A stretch of DNA of 64,000 bases from Alviniconcha marisindica (GCA_018857735.1 JABMCL010000152.1:877001-941000), one strand, 5' to 3'. Shown: positions 38,976-50,489, counted from the stretch's first letter. Program-made: numbers and translations. The notes: a model not told the origin generated them from the sequence alone.

Positions 38976-39308
38976 CATTGTCATTTCTGTCATATTCTGA
39001 CTCGACTCTGACTTCAACATTCACAACCACCTTTTGGACCCGATGGAAGACTTCGCGCCGGTAGACTCCCCTGAGGCTGACCATCTCCTCATCGGTAAAG
39101 TTGGTGGTGTTGATGTAGGCAAGCCCAGAAGAGACGTTGTACAAGACGTGGGGTGGGGCCTGGTCCCCTTCGTACGTCTTCTCCTTGAAGATCCACCTGT
39201 AGGACACCGGGAACAGTCGGTCCGACACGGCCGCCACCGTCAGGTTCACCGTGTCGCCCCTATCTACTGCCTGCACCGACTTGGGCATGGTGGTGATTCG
39301 TATCGGCA
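38976..39308 (-). CDS. Ig receptor exon 10: membrane-proximal Ig-like domain
   Basis: This 333-bp exon is phase 1 to phase 1, with a GTCCCAG acceptor and a GTGAGT donor. It starts PIRITTMPKSVQAVDRGDTV and has a core tryptophan in SYRWIFKEK, an NVS sequon, an INTTNFTDEE segment with sequons, and GVYRREVF. The two canonical Ig cysteines are absent: NLTVAA stands where the first belongs and GVYRREV where the second does. The spacer after it is acidic (ESEYDRNDN). If the donor is not used, nine more codons are read before a TAA. Confidence 0.88.
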
Positions 39309-39584
39309 CTGGGACACACGGCAACACAACGAGGATTTTTTCTTCTTCTTTCGTCTACTTCTAGGGGTAGAGGAGAGAGTGTAGGTGTACTGAAAGATCA
39401 TGGGTTAATTACACCGTAAGGCTCTGGCTCATTTAGCCCGGGCTGCACACGTGTGCTTAAAATGTGTGCGACAGAGAATACAACTAAAATGTATATTCGG
39501 AAACAAACGAATCTTCCGGGGTCCTAAAAATCAACTGAATGACTGTCGGAAATGCGCAGGTCAACAAGATAATTATAAACTTAC

Positions 39585-39728
39585 AAATGACGTTGAGACA
39601 TCCGTTGCCGAACTCCTCGCCAACGCTGTTAGAAACGTAGCACTGGAAGCAGGTTATGTCCTTGCTCTTCTTGACCGACATCACCGTAAGCATCTGTTTC
39701 TTGTCCGTGAACACATACTTTTTAGGAT
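39585..39728 (-). CDS. Ig receptor exon 9: Ig4, second half
   Basis: This 144-bp exon is phase 1 to phase 1, with a TTTCAG acceptor and a GTAAGT donor. It encodes DPKKYVFTDKKQMLTVMSV, CFQCYVSNSVGEEFG (second cysteine) and CLNVI. It resembles the end of Ig4 in neuroglian. Confidence 0.9.
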
Positions 39729-40169
39729 CTGAAACACATAGTAAGGAATGCGCATGCACTCGCTCACAGCAAGCGCCAAATCAATCTTTTCTCTTTCTCA
39801 GTCAGTTTTGGTTTCTACACTTGTTAGGCGCTGTGAACACGCAACGTTTTGTGTGGAGTTTTTTTTATGCGCTATGTATAAAATTTTCATTTATTCAAAG
39901 CGGGTTCATTTAAATACCTTGCTGAATAGAGCGTTGTATTTACTACTTGTGGTTGTGTGAATGTGTGTGTGCGTGCGTACGAGAGAGGTGTTGGAAATGA
40001 TGGGAAAGTCACAGAACGAAGTGTTGTAGTGTATTTGTTTATTTTTATTAGTAGGGTTTTAGTGTTCTCTCTGAGTTTCTGTTTCGCCCTACTGTGTTTG
40101 CATTGTGCGCCTCGGGCTCATGTTAGTGTAAGCGCCTTATAAATACTCTTTGACACTGTATTACATTAC

Positions 40170-40484
40170 CGAAGAAGCCGGCGTTGTACTCTGGGCTGAA
40201 CAGGTTAAAGAACTGACCACAACTGAGACGGGCCCAAACTGTTTCTATTCATAAACCACCTGGGTTTGGAAGGTGGGGCTTGTGAGTCTGAAAAAACCGT
40301 TGTAGTCTAGGGCTGAACAGGTTAACGAACTGACCGTAGACACGAAAAGGCTGTCCATTCATCATCCAGTTGGGTTTGTTGGGTGGGTTTTCTAAGACAG
40401 CAGACCTGGACTGGCAGTAGAGCTGCGCGTTCTCGCCTTGTACAACTGTCGTGGTCACCAGAGGCTTCACCCAGATTGGAGCCG
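40170..40484 (-). CDS. Ig receptor exon 8: Ig4 first half, with internal duplication and stop
   Basis: The exon runs from a CTCCAG acceptor to a GTAATG donor. Its 315 bp keep phase 1 at both ends. It starts APIWVKPLVTTTVVQGENAQ, has the first cysteine (LYCQS) and core tryptophan (PNWMMNGQPF). It then carries about 115 bp twice: FVNLFSP in copy 1 (around 40330) and FFNLFSPEYNAGFF in copy 2 (around 40200). The frame is open at both ends, but a TGA at 40251-40249 interrupts copy 2. Only copy 2 has the donor that joins exon 9. It could be a damaged exon, an allele-specific duplication, an assembly join of two haplotypes, or a truncated isoform. Confidence 0.7.
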
Positions 40485-41127
40485 CTGGAGAAAAGAAAAC
40501 GGCTCTACCAATTAATTACGAAGAAGAAAGTAACAACAAACGCCCTCCACCGGTAACAACACAGGTAACCAGAACCAAGTGCAACAAGTACTATTCGAAC
40601 ACAGTATGAATTTTCCCCCCATGTGGGGTTCACATGCACTCAGCGATGCGGGATGGGGGGGGGGGGGGGGGGGAGAGAACTCGAAATCTTTATTTTCCAA
40701 GGATCGTACTTTAGATTCATTTAGATCTGTCTAACTAGTCCTTGTTAAACTACAAAGAGAAAAAGAAAAATAATGAGAGAGAGAGAACTCAAAAATGTTA
40801 ATGCTCAAGGACAGTAGCACTGTTGTTGCTCAATGGTTGGGGGGGGGGGGGGGGGGGGGGGGTTCCTTCAAGGGCGACATTTGCGTTAAGCCTTTCGCTG
40901 CCCCAGCCTGTAAACCTTCCGGGCTGAAAAGTGAACATGCATTCGTCCGCACACAGTATATTTTCTATTATCTATAACGAATCTACTTTCAATACTATGT
41001 GTTTTGATGAAAATCATTTCACATGCCAGTGCGAGAAAGTAAACAAAAAGGCTCCAAGATTTCAAATTTCGCACTCCCTGTATCTCCCCGAGTGCCATCA
41101 AGGCAGTCGTCAGCGTAAGTAAGTAAA

Positions 41128-41428
41128 CATGGAGCTTAACGTCCACAGAAACCACAAGCCTTATTAGGGACAGGGAGAAGGGGGTATGGAGGTGGGGGGA
41201 GAGGGAGATTATATACCTATAGCTAGTCACCACCAGAATGACTTCTGCATTAAGGTGGGCAGCGATGAGAGACATTTTAATGTTTCATAATTGTGATGGA
41301 CAAAGTCACTAGACAGTGTCCGCAGACCACAACTTTTGAAGAAAAAGAAGAGCTGAAGCAGATTCGAACCGAGGTCCCTCTGCTTACCAGCCTAACGCCT
41401 TACCGCTTGGTCAAACCGGCTCACAGTT
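41128..41428 (-). mobile_element. tRNA-like SINE, copy 1
   Basis: Read on the minus strand, the head has a tRNA-like A box (TGACCAAGCGG) and B box (GGTTCGAATC). The body ends in the 'ttaacgtccacagaaacca..ttagggac' segment. A second full copy with the same head and body is at 44081-44384, and a truncated copy starts at 63930. Pol III boxes and dispersed copies fit a tRNA-derived SINE. Confidence 0.75.
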
Positions 41429-42271
41429 GTCAGCGAAGCGTGTTGTGATAATTATATTCTCTCCAGTGTATTGGTCTCGGCATTAAGACGACGCAGGCGT
41501 CTTGATGCAATGGAGTGATCCATTGAGCCAGGACATCAAATACATGCTATACTCCTTGGTCGAGGTCTCCGACTGCTCGGTTGAGAAAGCATGTGAACAA
41601 TACTTTGAAGAGGCCCGGGACAAACACAGCTTTGTTTTACACCACTTGATATATTAACGGATCAGAAGATTATCAGTTTGAGAGAACAAGTCGTCATGTT
41701 ACTGTGGAAGAGGTGGATCGCTTTGCCGAATCTTCTCGGCCAAACCAGCTTTTCCAGGATAACTGAGAGGTCTTCTCTGACTCAGTCGAAAGCCATGCTA
41801 AAGTCGACAAAGACAATACACAGGTCCATATTCTTCTACATGAACTTTTCTTGATCTAACTCGAGGCAAAGACCACGTCAACGGTACCACAGTCAGTCAC
41901 CCTTTTTTTCTCTTCTTCTCAGTTTTAATTTTTTTGATTTCATGGTGCTTTACGTCCACAGAAGTTGGTGTTTTATTCCCAGTCAGCTAGTACGGTTATA
42001 TCAGGCCGAGCGTCGACAGAAACCATATCGCTTATCTGGGACGGGGTAAAAATAGGACAAGGAATGCGAAGAGCCCAGGCCCACCTCCCTGTTCACATAG
42101 CTCCTGAGCACTGGAGTTCACGCTGTGGCCAGACCGCTTAAAACCTTAATCATGACAGGAATCACATATTTTCACAAAATCAAAAACAGAGTTGGGTTCC
42201 AGGGACAGAGTGACAGACAGCTAGATCAGTTGGTCCAGAACATTATTTCGACAACTGAATATCCAACATAC

Positions 42272-42489
42272 ATGTGATATTGAGCTTCATGGCTCCTTCC
42301 GCTCTGCCAATCTTGTTAACACCGGTACAGGTGTAGGTTTTTTCATCCGGTTCCACCAAGTTCTCTATTCGCAGCACTCGTCCATAGTTTTCGATTTTGT
42401 AGCGGCCTCGACCGCTGATGATCCTGTTACCAGCATTGTCACGCCATGTGATGTTGGACACTTTTTCCTCATTGTCATAACTGTTTACG
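42272..42489 (-). CDS. Ig receptor exon 7: Ig3, second half
   Basis: This 218-bp exon goes from phase 2 to phase 1, with a TTTCAG acceptor and a GTATGT donor. It encodes SNITWRDNAG (core tryptophan), GRVLRIENLVEPDE, TYTCTGVNKIG (second cysteine) and MKLNIT. Confidence 0.92.
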
Positions 42490-42531
42490 CTGAAATATTA
42501 ATATCACATTTCGTTATCCAGTAGCTGCCGT

Positions 42532-42534
<3 letters not shown>

Positions 42535-42577
<43 letters not shown>
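42535..42577. repeat. (TC)n microsatellite
   Basis: About 21 TC units lie just upstream (minus-strand sense) of the Ig3 second-half exon. Confidence 0.97.
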
Positions 42578-42579
<2 letters not shown>

Positions 42580-43038
42580 GACCAAGTCGATCCACGAGTT
42601 TCATTTGCACTGAGCACATATAAATCTCTCTCCGTCTGTCTGTTTATCTGTCCGTCTCCTTCTAAATTCCAGATAAAATGAACGGAGCATTTTAAAACAA
42701 AACCCTCGATTAAAAAAAAGAAAATCCGGCTTCTGACTTCTTCTGCCTGTAGGAGAAAGGTCAGGTCAGTGTTGGGACAAACAATCCTTTGCGAAGGCTA
42801 TAGTTCCGTTGAGAGTCCCATATCAGGACCAAGTTCAGCCAGAGTGACTTTCACGACATGATTAAAAAGCCGCTATGAGTGCAATCCCCGATGCTTGGTT
42901 CCAGTGTCGCTTGCTTGTATGACAAGACAATATGCGGAAATAGCTGCACAAGCTACCTTCTCACCCAACACTGGGTGAACCGCAAAGTTTCAGCTTGAAG
43001 GGAGGACACCAAGCGAACAAAAAACACAAGCCACTCAC

Positions 43039-43147
43039 TATCCACTGAAGAAACACTCCAGGCGAGCCTCGGAATTGCGTTTGAAGGTTAGCCACAATGG
43101 TCCCAATCTCCGGGTGGAAAACCGCAGCACCGGTGGCCGCTCTGTGA
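43039..43147 (-). CDS. Ig receptor exon 6: Ig3, first half
   Basis: This 109-bp exon goes from phase 1 to phase 2, with a TTTCAG acceptor and a GTGAGT donor. It encodes ERPPVLRFST and the first cysteine in EARLECFFSG, a sequence typical of Ig3 in L1/neuroglian proteins. Confidence 0.9.
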
Positions 43148-43914
43148 CTGAAAATGAAACACAGCTAAAAAGAGTTTTATTTGACTTCCTTACATGTTGC
43201 TTTGTCTCATTCTCTTCACGCACACACGCACGCACGCACGCACGCACAAACACACACACACACACACACACACATACACACAGGTAAGCCATACAGCGAT
43301 CTATTCAGGGTTCACAGGAGAGGAGAGGGGAAATGATCACTGACATTTCTAGAGCGCCTCCCGTAAACACACACACACACACACACACCGCACAGTGTGC
43401 TTAAGGGAACCAGCCATCTTAAAATTAATTTCGTGCAACAGGTGCAAAAATAAAGAGAGGGAGAGAGAGAGCAGCAACGATAAATCCTTGGTGCATGTGA
43501 AATAGACAAGCTCTGGGCATGTGGCTATGCGAAGCTAAATTAAGCTAAAAGACACTTTGAAAAGGCTTCACCTTTAAATATTATTATTATTGTATGATAA
43601 CCCCCTCCCTCCTTGAAAACAATAACAATCAAAAACAACAACCAACGGACAAAAACAACAAAAACCAAAAACAACAACAACAACAAAACTAGAAAACTTT
43701 TTAACACAACGACAGAACATAGATCAATGGTCCATACACATGCTACGCACAATGGACAATGCACATAATTATACTAATATACATGACAATTTATGCAAAA
43801 GAAAGAAAAAAGACCAAAGAAAAGGACACGCCAACAGACAGCCCTAAAGACAAGCATATCAGATAAGCACATTATAGATAGTCCCATACAAACGTTTGGT
43901 TTATACCACACGTA

Positions 43915-44045
43915 TTGAGCGAGTGACTGACAAGGCATTTCAATTTAAAAGTTTAGCTTTAGAATGGTATAAACATGAGACATACATGGTTATACCATTC
44001 TAAAGTTAACTTTTAAATTGGAAAAATTTGTTTCAGTTACTCTGT
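43915..44045. repeat. palindromic inverted repeat with short loop
   Basis: An arm of about 31 bases (AATTTAAAAGTTTAGCTTTA then GAATGGTATAA) is followed after about 15 bases by its near-perfect reverse complement. Weaker pairing extends outward (GAGTGACTGACAA against its counterpart) to about 60 bases per arm. It lies in the intron between the Ig2 and Ig3 exons. Confidence 0.85.
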
Positions 44046-44080
44046 TTTACCCGACTTGTGAAAATTCTTCATCTTGCCTC

Positions 44081-44384
44081 TTTAACGTCGAGTTGTGTCC
44101 GAAGAGGTACTGCCGGACGGGGACCAAGATTCCAGGAGCGGGAATGAAGGAAACCATACCTATCTAAGGAGCTACAGTGTCACTACCAGAATGACTCCTG
44201 CATTAAGATGGATAGCAATGAGAACCATTTTAATGCTCCATGAATTGTGAGGGACAAAGTCACAGAAACAGCGTCCACAGAACACATCTTTTGATAAGAG
44301 AGGAGAGCCGAAGCGGAATCAAACCAGGGTCCTGCTTACCAGCCTAACGTCTTACCGCTAGGCCAAGCCGGTTCACAATTACTG
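44081..44384 (-). mobile_element. tRNA-like SINE, copy 2
   Basis: This copy has the same order and orientation as 41128-41428, including 'accagaatgac(t)cctgcattaag', 'acattttaatg' and 'gggacaaagtcac'. Its B box is mutated (GGTTTGATTC), so it is probably inactive. Confidence 0.75.
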
Positions 44385-45227
44385 ACTGACTTACTGCAAT
44401 TTGGTTTGAAAATGGTCACATAGCCATTTGTCTCCTGAAAAAACAGGTGTACTACCTCCATAAAAAGAGGAATGCAGAAGAAGAAGAGAAAATACCTAAC
44501 AGCTACCCGATCCAAAAATGGCCACAATCACCGAAAATTTGAGACGCATTACAGTGCCCAAGAAAACCACAACTGTGTCTTTTGTGCCAGTGACTGTGCA
44601 GAAACTCCACCAAAGTTGGAATGAGAGCATCAGGCTGGGTAGAGCCAATCTGTCATGTCCGGCTTTCCCTTTGGAAAGCAACCCATATTTCTCAGAGACC
44701 CCCCCCCTCCCCCCCCCATAAAAAACAAAAGCATGAAAACAAACAAGAAACAGAAGCAAACAAAAACAAAAAACACAACAACAACAAAAACACCCAAAAC
44801 AGAACGCACGCAAAACCTCCAATCAAAGCAACAGCAACAGCAGCAAAAACAAAAACAACAACAACAACAAAGCCCAACAACAACCCCAAACAAGCGGAAA
44901 AACTGCGTTAAGAAAAGATCAAAACACGTCAAAGGTTAAAAAGAACGCTTATTTAATATGACAATACACAACATGTGAATTTTAAGGGTATTTCGATTTT
45001 TCAAGCAACAAAACGACACGTAACAGTAAAACGGTGAAAAATTAAATGTAGGCTATTTATCTGCTTTTGGCTGTGGTGTATTGGTGTCCAGTGTTTAGAA
45101 GAATGTTCAAAAACGTTCTTGTTTTAGAACGCTGGCAATCATCCTTGTTTCAGATTTTTTTCCCGTTAAGAAAAGAATAAGCGCGCGCGCGCACGCACAC
45201 ACACACATAAACACACACACATCTTAC

Positions 45228-45371
45228 CGGGAGATTTGCGTCGTACAACTAGGATGGTTCTCTTCGGTGAGCTCCAGATTTTCCCCCACCGAACGCTTAC
45301 CCGATCGCAATAGTACGCCCCGTTTGACGCCAGCTGATCGGAGCGAAGCACATACGCGAAATGAATGGTGC
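45228..45371 (-). CDS. Ig receptor exon 5: Ig2, second half
   Basis: This 144-bp exon is phase 1 to phase 1, with a TTTCAG acceptor and a GTAAGA donor. It encodes GTIHFAYVLRSDQ, the second cysteine in GAYYCDRVSVRW, and TILVVRRKSP. The 'G-x-(I/L)-H-F' start recalls the G-N-L-H-F strand of neuroglian/L1 Ig2. Confidence 0.88.
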
Positions 45372-45789
45372 CTGAAACACAGAGGGAAGCTTAAACGTTT
45401 GATACGATCATACAGTCGGAAAGAAATGTCTGTCACTTAAATGATTTTCGACTGACATGCGGATTAACGCTTCAGAATATCTCCCTTGCGAAGGATGCTC
45501 TGGGGTTTCTGACTGAAAGAAAACCACCAAAAAACACAAATCAAACAAGCAATAAAACCGGACTCGCCTCACGCCAAACTCAAAGCAAATGTTTAAGGTG
45601 CCGGAAAGCGAAGCTCGGAGTGTGTGTGTGTTGGCGGGGGGGGGGGGGGGGGGTGCACACAGACACTCACATACACACACGCAGCGGCTGAGTATTAAAC
45701 AACAAATCATTTGGATAAATCGACAGCAACTGGGCAGCCCAAGTACGGGAAAGCGCAAAATCTTGTCCGTAGATACTATTTTCAGCACA

Positions 45790-45790
<1 letters not shown>

Positions 45791-45839
<49 letters not shown>
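45791..45839. repeat. (CA)n microsatellite
   Basis: About 24 CA units. A G-run lies at about 45636-45652 in the same intron. Confidence 0.98.
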
Positions 45840-45843
<4 letters not shown>

Positions 45844-46059
45844 AAGACATAGTCTTGCCTCGCTTTTGTCTCTTGAGCTGGGTAAGACCATTCCGATTCC
45901 ATTTTTTTAACAGATTTCTTCCGGCATATGCGTGCCGGAACCCAAATCAATTTGCAGGATTTCCTCATTCTGGGGTTGAGACATTACATACAGACCTGGA
46001 GACATTACACAAACACGTCATGCACACACACACATACACACACTCGTCACACACACACG

Positions 46060-46100
<41 letters not shown>

Positions 46101-46210
46101 GACACACACACATGCACGGGCGAGCGTACAATCAAAAGAGAAACAATAACTTGCGAAACAGCAACAGGGACATTTCAAAAACACAACACGCAAAGAAAAC
46201 ATATCATCAC

Positions 46211-46405
46211 CTTCGCTATCCACGAAGATCCTCTCGTTCTGAGACAGCTTATGATTGCTGTCGATTTTGTACATCCACCGAAAGCTGATTTTGCCCACGT
46301 GCTCACGTAAGGGGTCGCCGCAGCGTATAAGAGTGTATTCACCTTCATCCAGTGTTTTGGTGACCCGAAAACTCTTTTCAGTTCCGTCTGGGCGTTCCCA
46401 AACAC
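46211..46405 (-). CDS. Ig receptor exon 4: Ig2, first half
   Basis: This 195-bp exon is phase 1 to phase 1, with a CTCAG acceptor and a GTGATG donor. It encodes VTKTLDEGEYTLIRC (first cysteine), ISFRWMYKI (core tryptophan) and NERIFVDSEG. It is far more diverged from the paralogue (62729-62920) than exon 3 is. Confidence 0.9.
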
Positions 46406-46534
46406 CTGAGTGGCAGACCAATCAGTCAGTTAATCAATAAACCCCTGAATATGTCAACCCGTCAGTCGGTCAGCCAATCAACAATCGACACAAAAATCAA
46501 TAAAATAAAATCAACAAATAACGGGCGTTAATTA

Positions 46535-46740
46535 CAGCTCGACAGTCGTCACATGAACACAACAAGGACATGAATCACCTGAACTCTCACCCAGCATGCA
46601 AGTAAATTAATTTTATACACGGTACATAAACGCCATCGGGATAGTCAAGTTGGTAGAGCGTCGGACCGGAAAGCCTGGCTCCATACTGACGCAGGTTCGA
46701 GTCCGCGGCCGTGGCATCATGTTTTTTTCTCTCTCAGTCA
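46535..46740 (+). mobile_element. tRNA-like SINE or tRNA pseudogene
   Basis: Bases 46632-46716 resemble a tRNA: GCCATCG at the start can pair with CCGTGGC at the end with one mismatch and one wobble. There is an A box (ATAGTCAAGTTGG, TAGAGC) and a B box (GGTTCGAGTCC). The T stem is imperfect and the central part is too long for a normal tRNA. The upstream 'acctgaactctcacc..gtacataaac' segment recurs at 59985-60085, which argues for a SINE. Confidence 0.5.
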
Positions 46741-46994
46741 ACTCTCAGCGCAGACTCTCTCACGGTGTTCACGGTACAGCCCCTGTGTGCAATCGCATGC
46801 ATAAATAAGAACAAAACAACAACAAAAACACCCATGCAAAGCGTTTCCATGTTTTTGTTTGTTTTGTTTTTCCTGGAAAAAAATCTTTCCCCTACACCGG
46901 GCCGCAGGTGTCCGAGTCACTCCATATTACTGGGACTGGGTTAAGGTTTTCACATGCTATCTTACTCAGTGATCGCGTTGGACATTTTTCTAAC

Positions 46995-47345
46995 CGGTGT
47001 GACATCTATAAAGTGGCGAAAGCGGTTCATGGAAACTGTTCAGACAATTACTGTAACCAGTCAGATACACGGCCGTCTATAGATACTGCTCCTAGAGTTC
47101 TACTAGCAAACACCCTGCTCCCTTCCCCGTCTAGAAATCACACACACACACACACACTCGCCACAACCTCCCGCCGGGAGGGAGTCCATTCCAGTCTGGG
47201 ATTGTTTTCGGGAAGAACGAAATCTGTCTGTATTTTATTCTGCAGGAAATCTGCCTGTATTTTGTTCTGCGTCTGTGCCTGACCGGTTGCTGATTTCATT
47301 TCTGGTATATATATGCTGATCCTAACCGGTAAAATGTCGGAAATT
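46995..47345. repeat. dispersed repeat, copy 2 (pairs with 38365-38620)
   Basis: This is a longer copy that also contains 'ccagtctgggattgttttcggg' and 'tgtctgtattt(t/g)ttctgcagga', the latter repeated internally and again at 47940-48010. Confidence 0.75.
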
Positions 47346-47401
47346 GACGGTTAACGCGAACCCATTCCGGAAATTACAACAGTGTCACATCCAGTACTCA
47401 C

Positions 47402-47595
47402 GAGCGACGAGCGCTTCAATCTTGGCGGAGACGGCGACAGGTTGCATCCGTTCGGGAAAGGTGTTCTTGGCGCGGCATTGGAAGACCCCCTCCCTGTCTA
47501 CTGTCAAAGGCTCGATTTCCAAGACACCAGTCGTTGTGTTGTACGATATCCCGTCGAGGTTCGATACTTCGACACCGTTCCGGTACCATTCGTAC
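47402..47595 (-). CDS. Ig receptor exon 3: Ig1, second half
   Basis: This 194-bp exon goes from phase 2 to phase 1, with a CATTAG acceptor and a GTGAGT donor. It encodes YEWYRNGVEV (the Ig core tryptophan), TGVLEIEPLTV, and the second cysteine in EGVFQCRAKNTFPER. It is very close to the paralogue exon at 60896-61095, which is two codons longer. Confidence 0.92.
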
Positions 47596-47755
47596 CTAAT
47601 GAGAAGGGAAAATGATACGACAACAGCATCTGGCGTATGTCTTTTTCAGTACATTATAAATTACAGAGATGCTGATAGCTGGCTTTTTATTGTGTCTCAG
47701 ATTACGTTTTGTCCGTAATTTTGTATTCCCGTTCTATTTGCTGCACATCCTGTGA

Positions 47756-47756
47756 A

Positions 47757-47838
<82 letters not shown>

Positions 47839-47853
47839 TGCACATCCTGTGTG

Positions 47854-47885
<32 letters not shown>

Positions 47886-47897
47886 TGCGTGCGTGTC
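47756..47897. repeat. (TG)n/(CGTG)n microsatellite
   Basis: TG arrays alternate with CGTG blocks, and the phrase 'gctgcacatcctgtg' appears twice between them. Confidence 0.95.
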
Positions 47898-49347
47898 AGT
47901 GTTTCAGATGGGAGGCAAGCCTGGACTTGAAGCAGTCCATTCCACTTTCCAGTCTGGGATTGTTTTCAAGAAGAACGACATCCGTCTGTATTTTGTTCTG
48001 CAGGACATTCGTCTGTCAGTTCTACTTTAGAATTCTCTTTACATCGGTCCCGCGATATGCAATAGGGTACACCTATCTTAAATACATGGATAACGGCTCA
48101 TTTAACGACAGTGTTGATCATAGTGAGGTAAGCAGTCCGCCACTCATGTTGAACGTATCAGCTACACTCTCGGGGACGACTTTTAAAGCAGGAAAAGCAG
48201 TTTTTTTTAGTGGAAATATGTTGTGAGGCTTTGGGCTGCTGTCGTCAAGCATGCTCAGCAAAGAGTCAAAGGGATCACCTTTCACAGGTCCAGTGATAGC
48301 AGCTGCGTTGGTCCAAGGTTGAAACATGCAACATGGCGCCCGCTCAATCTCATCCTCAGCGTCATGGCCTCTATCCGTGTATTTTAGATCAGTGTATGTG
48401 GTATCGCAGACGCAGCCTGCTCAGATTTTTATCGAAAATAACTCCTCGCATGCTTGGAACAGGCGAAAAGAACATGATCCGCAGTAAAAGTTTTGCCATT
48501 CAAAATACCGTTGATATAATGTCGATTTTATAAGTCGTCAGACGCCTTTTTTTCATGCGCTCTTTCCCAGCGTTTTGCGTCTTACGTCACTAAAGTGCTT
48601 GTGGCGTCACGGCCGGAACAGAACACCCAAAACTCTCAGTTCTGCATATTTTTTTTTATAGATCACAGAAAAAATGCCACCAATGTTTTTGTTTTGTGTG
48701 TATTAAACTATTATTCTGTGGAATGAAATTTTGATGACGCATTTTCATTTTCTAGAAAAAGGGTGAGCAGTTGAGAACTATTCAATTTTTTTAATTTTTA
48801 GGTTCACTATTATTGTTTGCTGTTGTTGTTGTTGGGTGGGGAGTGGGGGTGGGGGTGGGGTGGGGGTTTAAATTAGGCGGCAGGTTACTAAAAAAAGAAG
48901 AAGAAGAAGAAAGTAAAGAAAAAAAGAAAGGCGACAGAAATTGACAAAATAAAAAAAAGTTTATACCAAAAATCCTGTTGTGTGCAGCCAGTTCCGCTAA
49001 TCGTTAGTCACAAGACCCGGATTAGAAAATCTAAACAAAATAATTGTTGCATTCTGGGGAAAAAGTGAATGACCCCTGGTGTAAAAGAATACGTATCAGA
49101 TACCTCTCTTCATTTTCACTGTCTGACTGTCTTCTTCTAGCTTGTTTCTTCTTCTTTTTCTGTCCGTCTTTCTTCTGTTATACATATCTGACGAAGACAT
49201 CTCTGTAGTGTTTATTTCTATTCGTGTCTGGCCTTCTTTGATGAATACATTTTCTTTGATATTTAGTTTAGTCTACTTTTCGATCTCTTCCTCCTGCTGG
49301 ACAGAACGTGTTTTGAAAAGGTTAGCTCCTTTTAATGTAGCACTTAC

Positions 49348-49456
49348 GTGGGCTTAGGATTTCCGGTGGCATTACACGTAAGTGTCAAATTGGTTCCATT
49401 TGAATAATATTCTTTCACAGGCACCAAAGGGTATATGATGTTTGGCGGCATTCGGA
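49348..49456 (-). CDS. Ig receptor exon 2: Ig1, first half
   Basis: This 109-bp exon goes from phase 1 to phase 2, with an AACAG acceptor and a GTAAGT donor. It encodes RMPPNIIYPL, NGT and NLT sequons, and the first Ig cysteine in LTCNATGNPKP. It has the same length and phases as the paralogue exon at 57799-57907. Confidence 0.9.
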
Positions 49457-49887
49457 CTGTTTTAACATAGGAGTGAATGTGCTGTGAAAACAGATAAATA
49501 AAGTAACAACAAACAAACAACAATAACAAAAACGAAACAAAAAGACACAGCAAACAAAAAATCCCCCCCCCCTCCCCCCAAAACAGCCACAGAAACAAAC
49601 ATAAAAACAAACAAACAAATCAGCCAAACAAGCAAACAAGAACAAAACACACACACAGCAAACTCACAACAAAACAAAAAATAAATAAGTAACACAGAAA
49701 CAAACTGGATCCCGATCTATGCTTAAGCCATTTTTTTAAAAACTTAATAGTGCTGTCCTATTATTTACAGTAGCATAATTATGCAGTTTCCCGATTGGTT
49801 ACTACTACATTGCCTGGAGTGGGGCTATGCCGCTCCCCCTCCCTTCTGCAACAACAATAACAACAACAAACAAACAACACACTCAGA

Positions 49888-49902
49888 CACATACACACAC
49901 AC

Positions 49903-49941
<39 letters not shown>
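49888..49941. repeat. (CA)n microsatellite
   Basis: A CA array in the intron between exons 1 and 2 of the minus-strand receptor. Confidence 0.97.
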
Positions 49942-49945
<4 letters not shown>

Positions 49946-50357
49946 CCCCCAACGTAGCAGGCCTGCTGGTCACATTCCTAGTGCAACTGTACTGACACTT
50001 GGCAATGAAGTTGTATTGTATATTGTTGTTTTGTATTTTGCCGATTGCCTGGAATCACATTTTCTTTCATGAGAATCTCACAATCGCTCAAATATGGTGC
50101 ATTATGATTTATGTTGTCTTTTGCTGTTTGTTTCTTTGAATGAAAATTTGATCTCTTGAAGCTACATATACAAAGAGAATTGGAGCAACATCCTCAACGA
50201 CCGAGCTGGAAAATACCACAGTAGATAACATAACCGAAGGCACTTTAACGATTATAATTGTGTGTCTTCTTTTCTTTTCTGTTTTTAGCATTGCAAAATA
50301 AATTTCACTTTGAATGAAGTAAATTTCGTTCAACTTCTCTCTTTTCCCCTGTGTTCA

Positions 50358-50358
50358 A

Positions 50359-50442
<84 letters not shown>

Positions 50443-50489
50443 ACAAACTCGAATTCGAAAACTTTATTTTACAAGGATTGTAGTTTAGG

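Noticed and set aside
44630..44939. Overlapping Asn/Gln/Thr/Lys-rich and Cys/Phe-rich frames
   Set aside because: They derive from an AAC/CAA-rich simple sequence with no splice context.
46632..46716. Functional tRNA gene
   Set aside because: The T stem is imperfect and the central region is too long, and the flanks belong to a dispersed repeat. It is listed as SINE or pseudogene.
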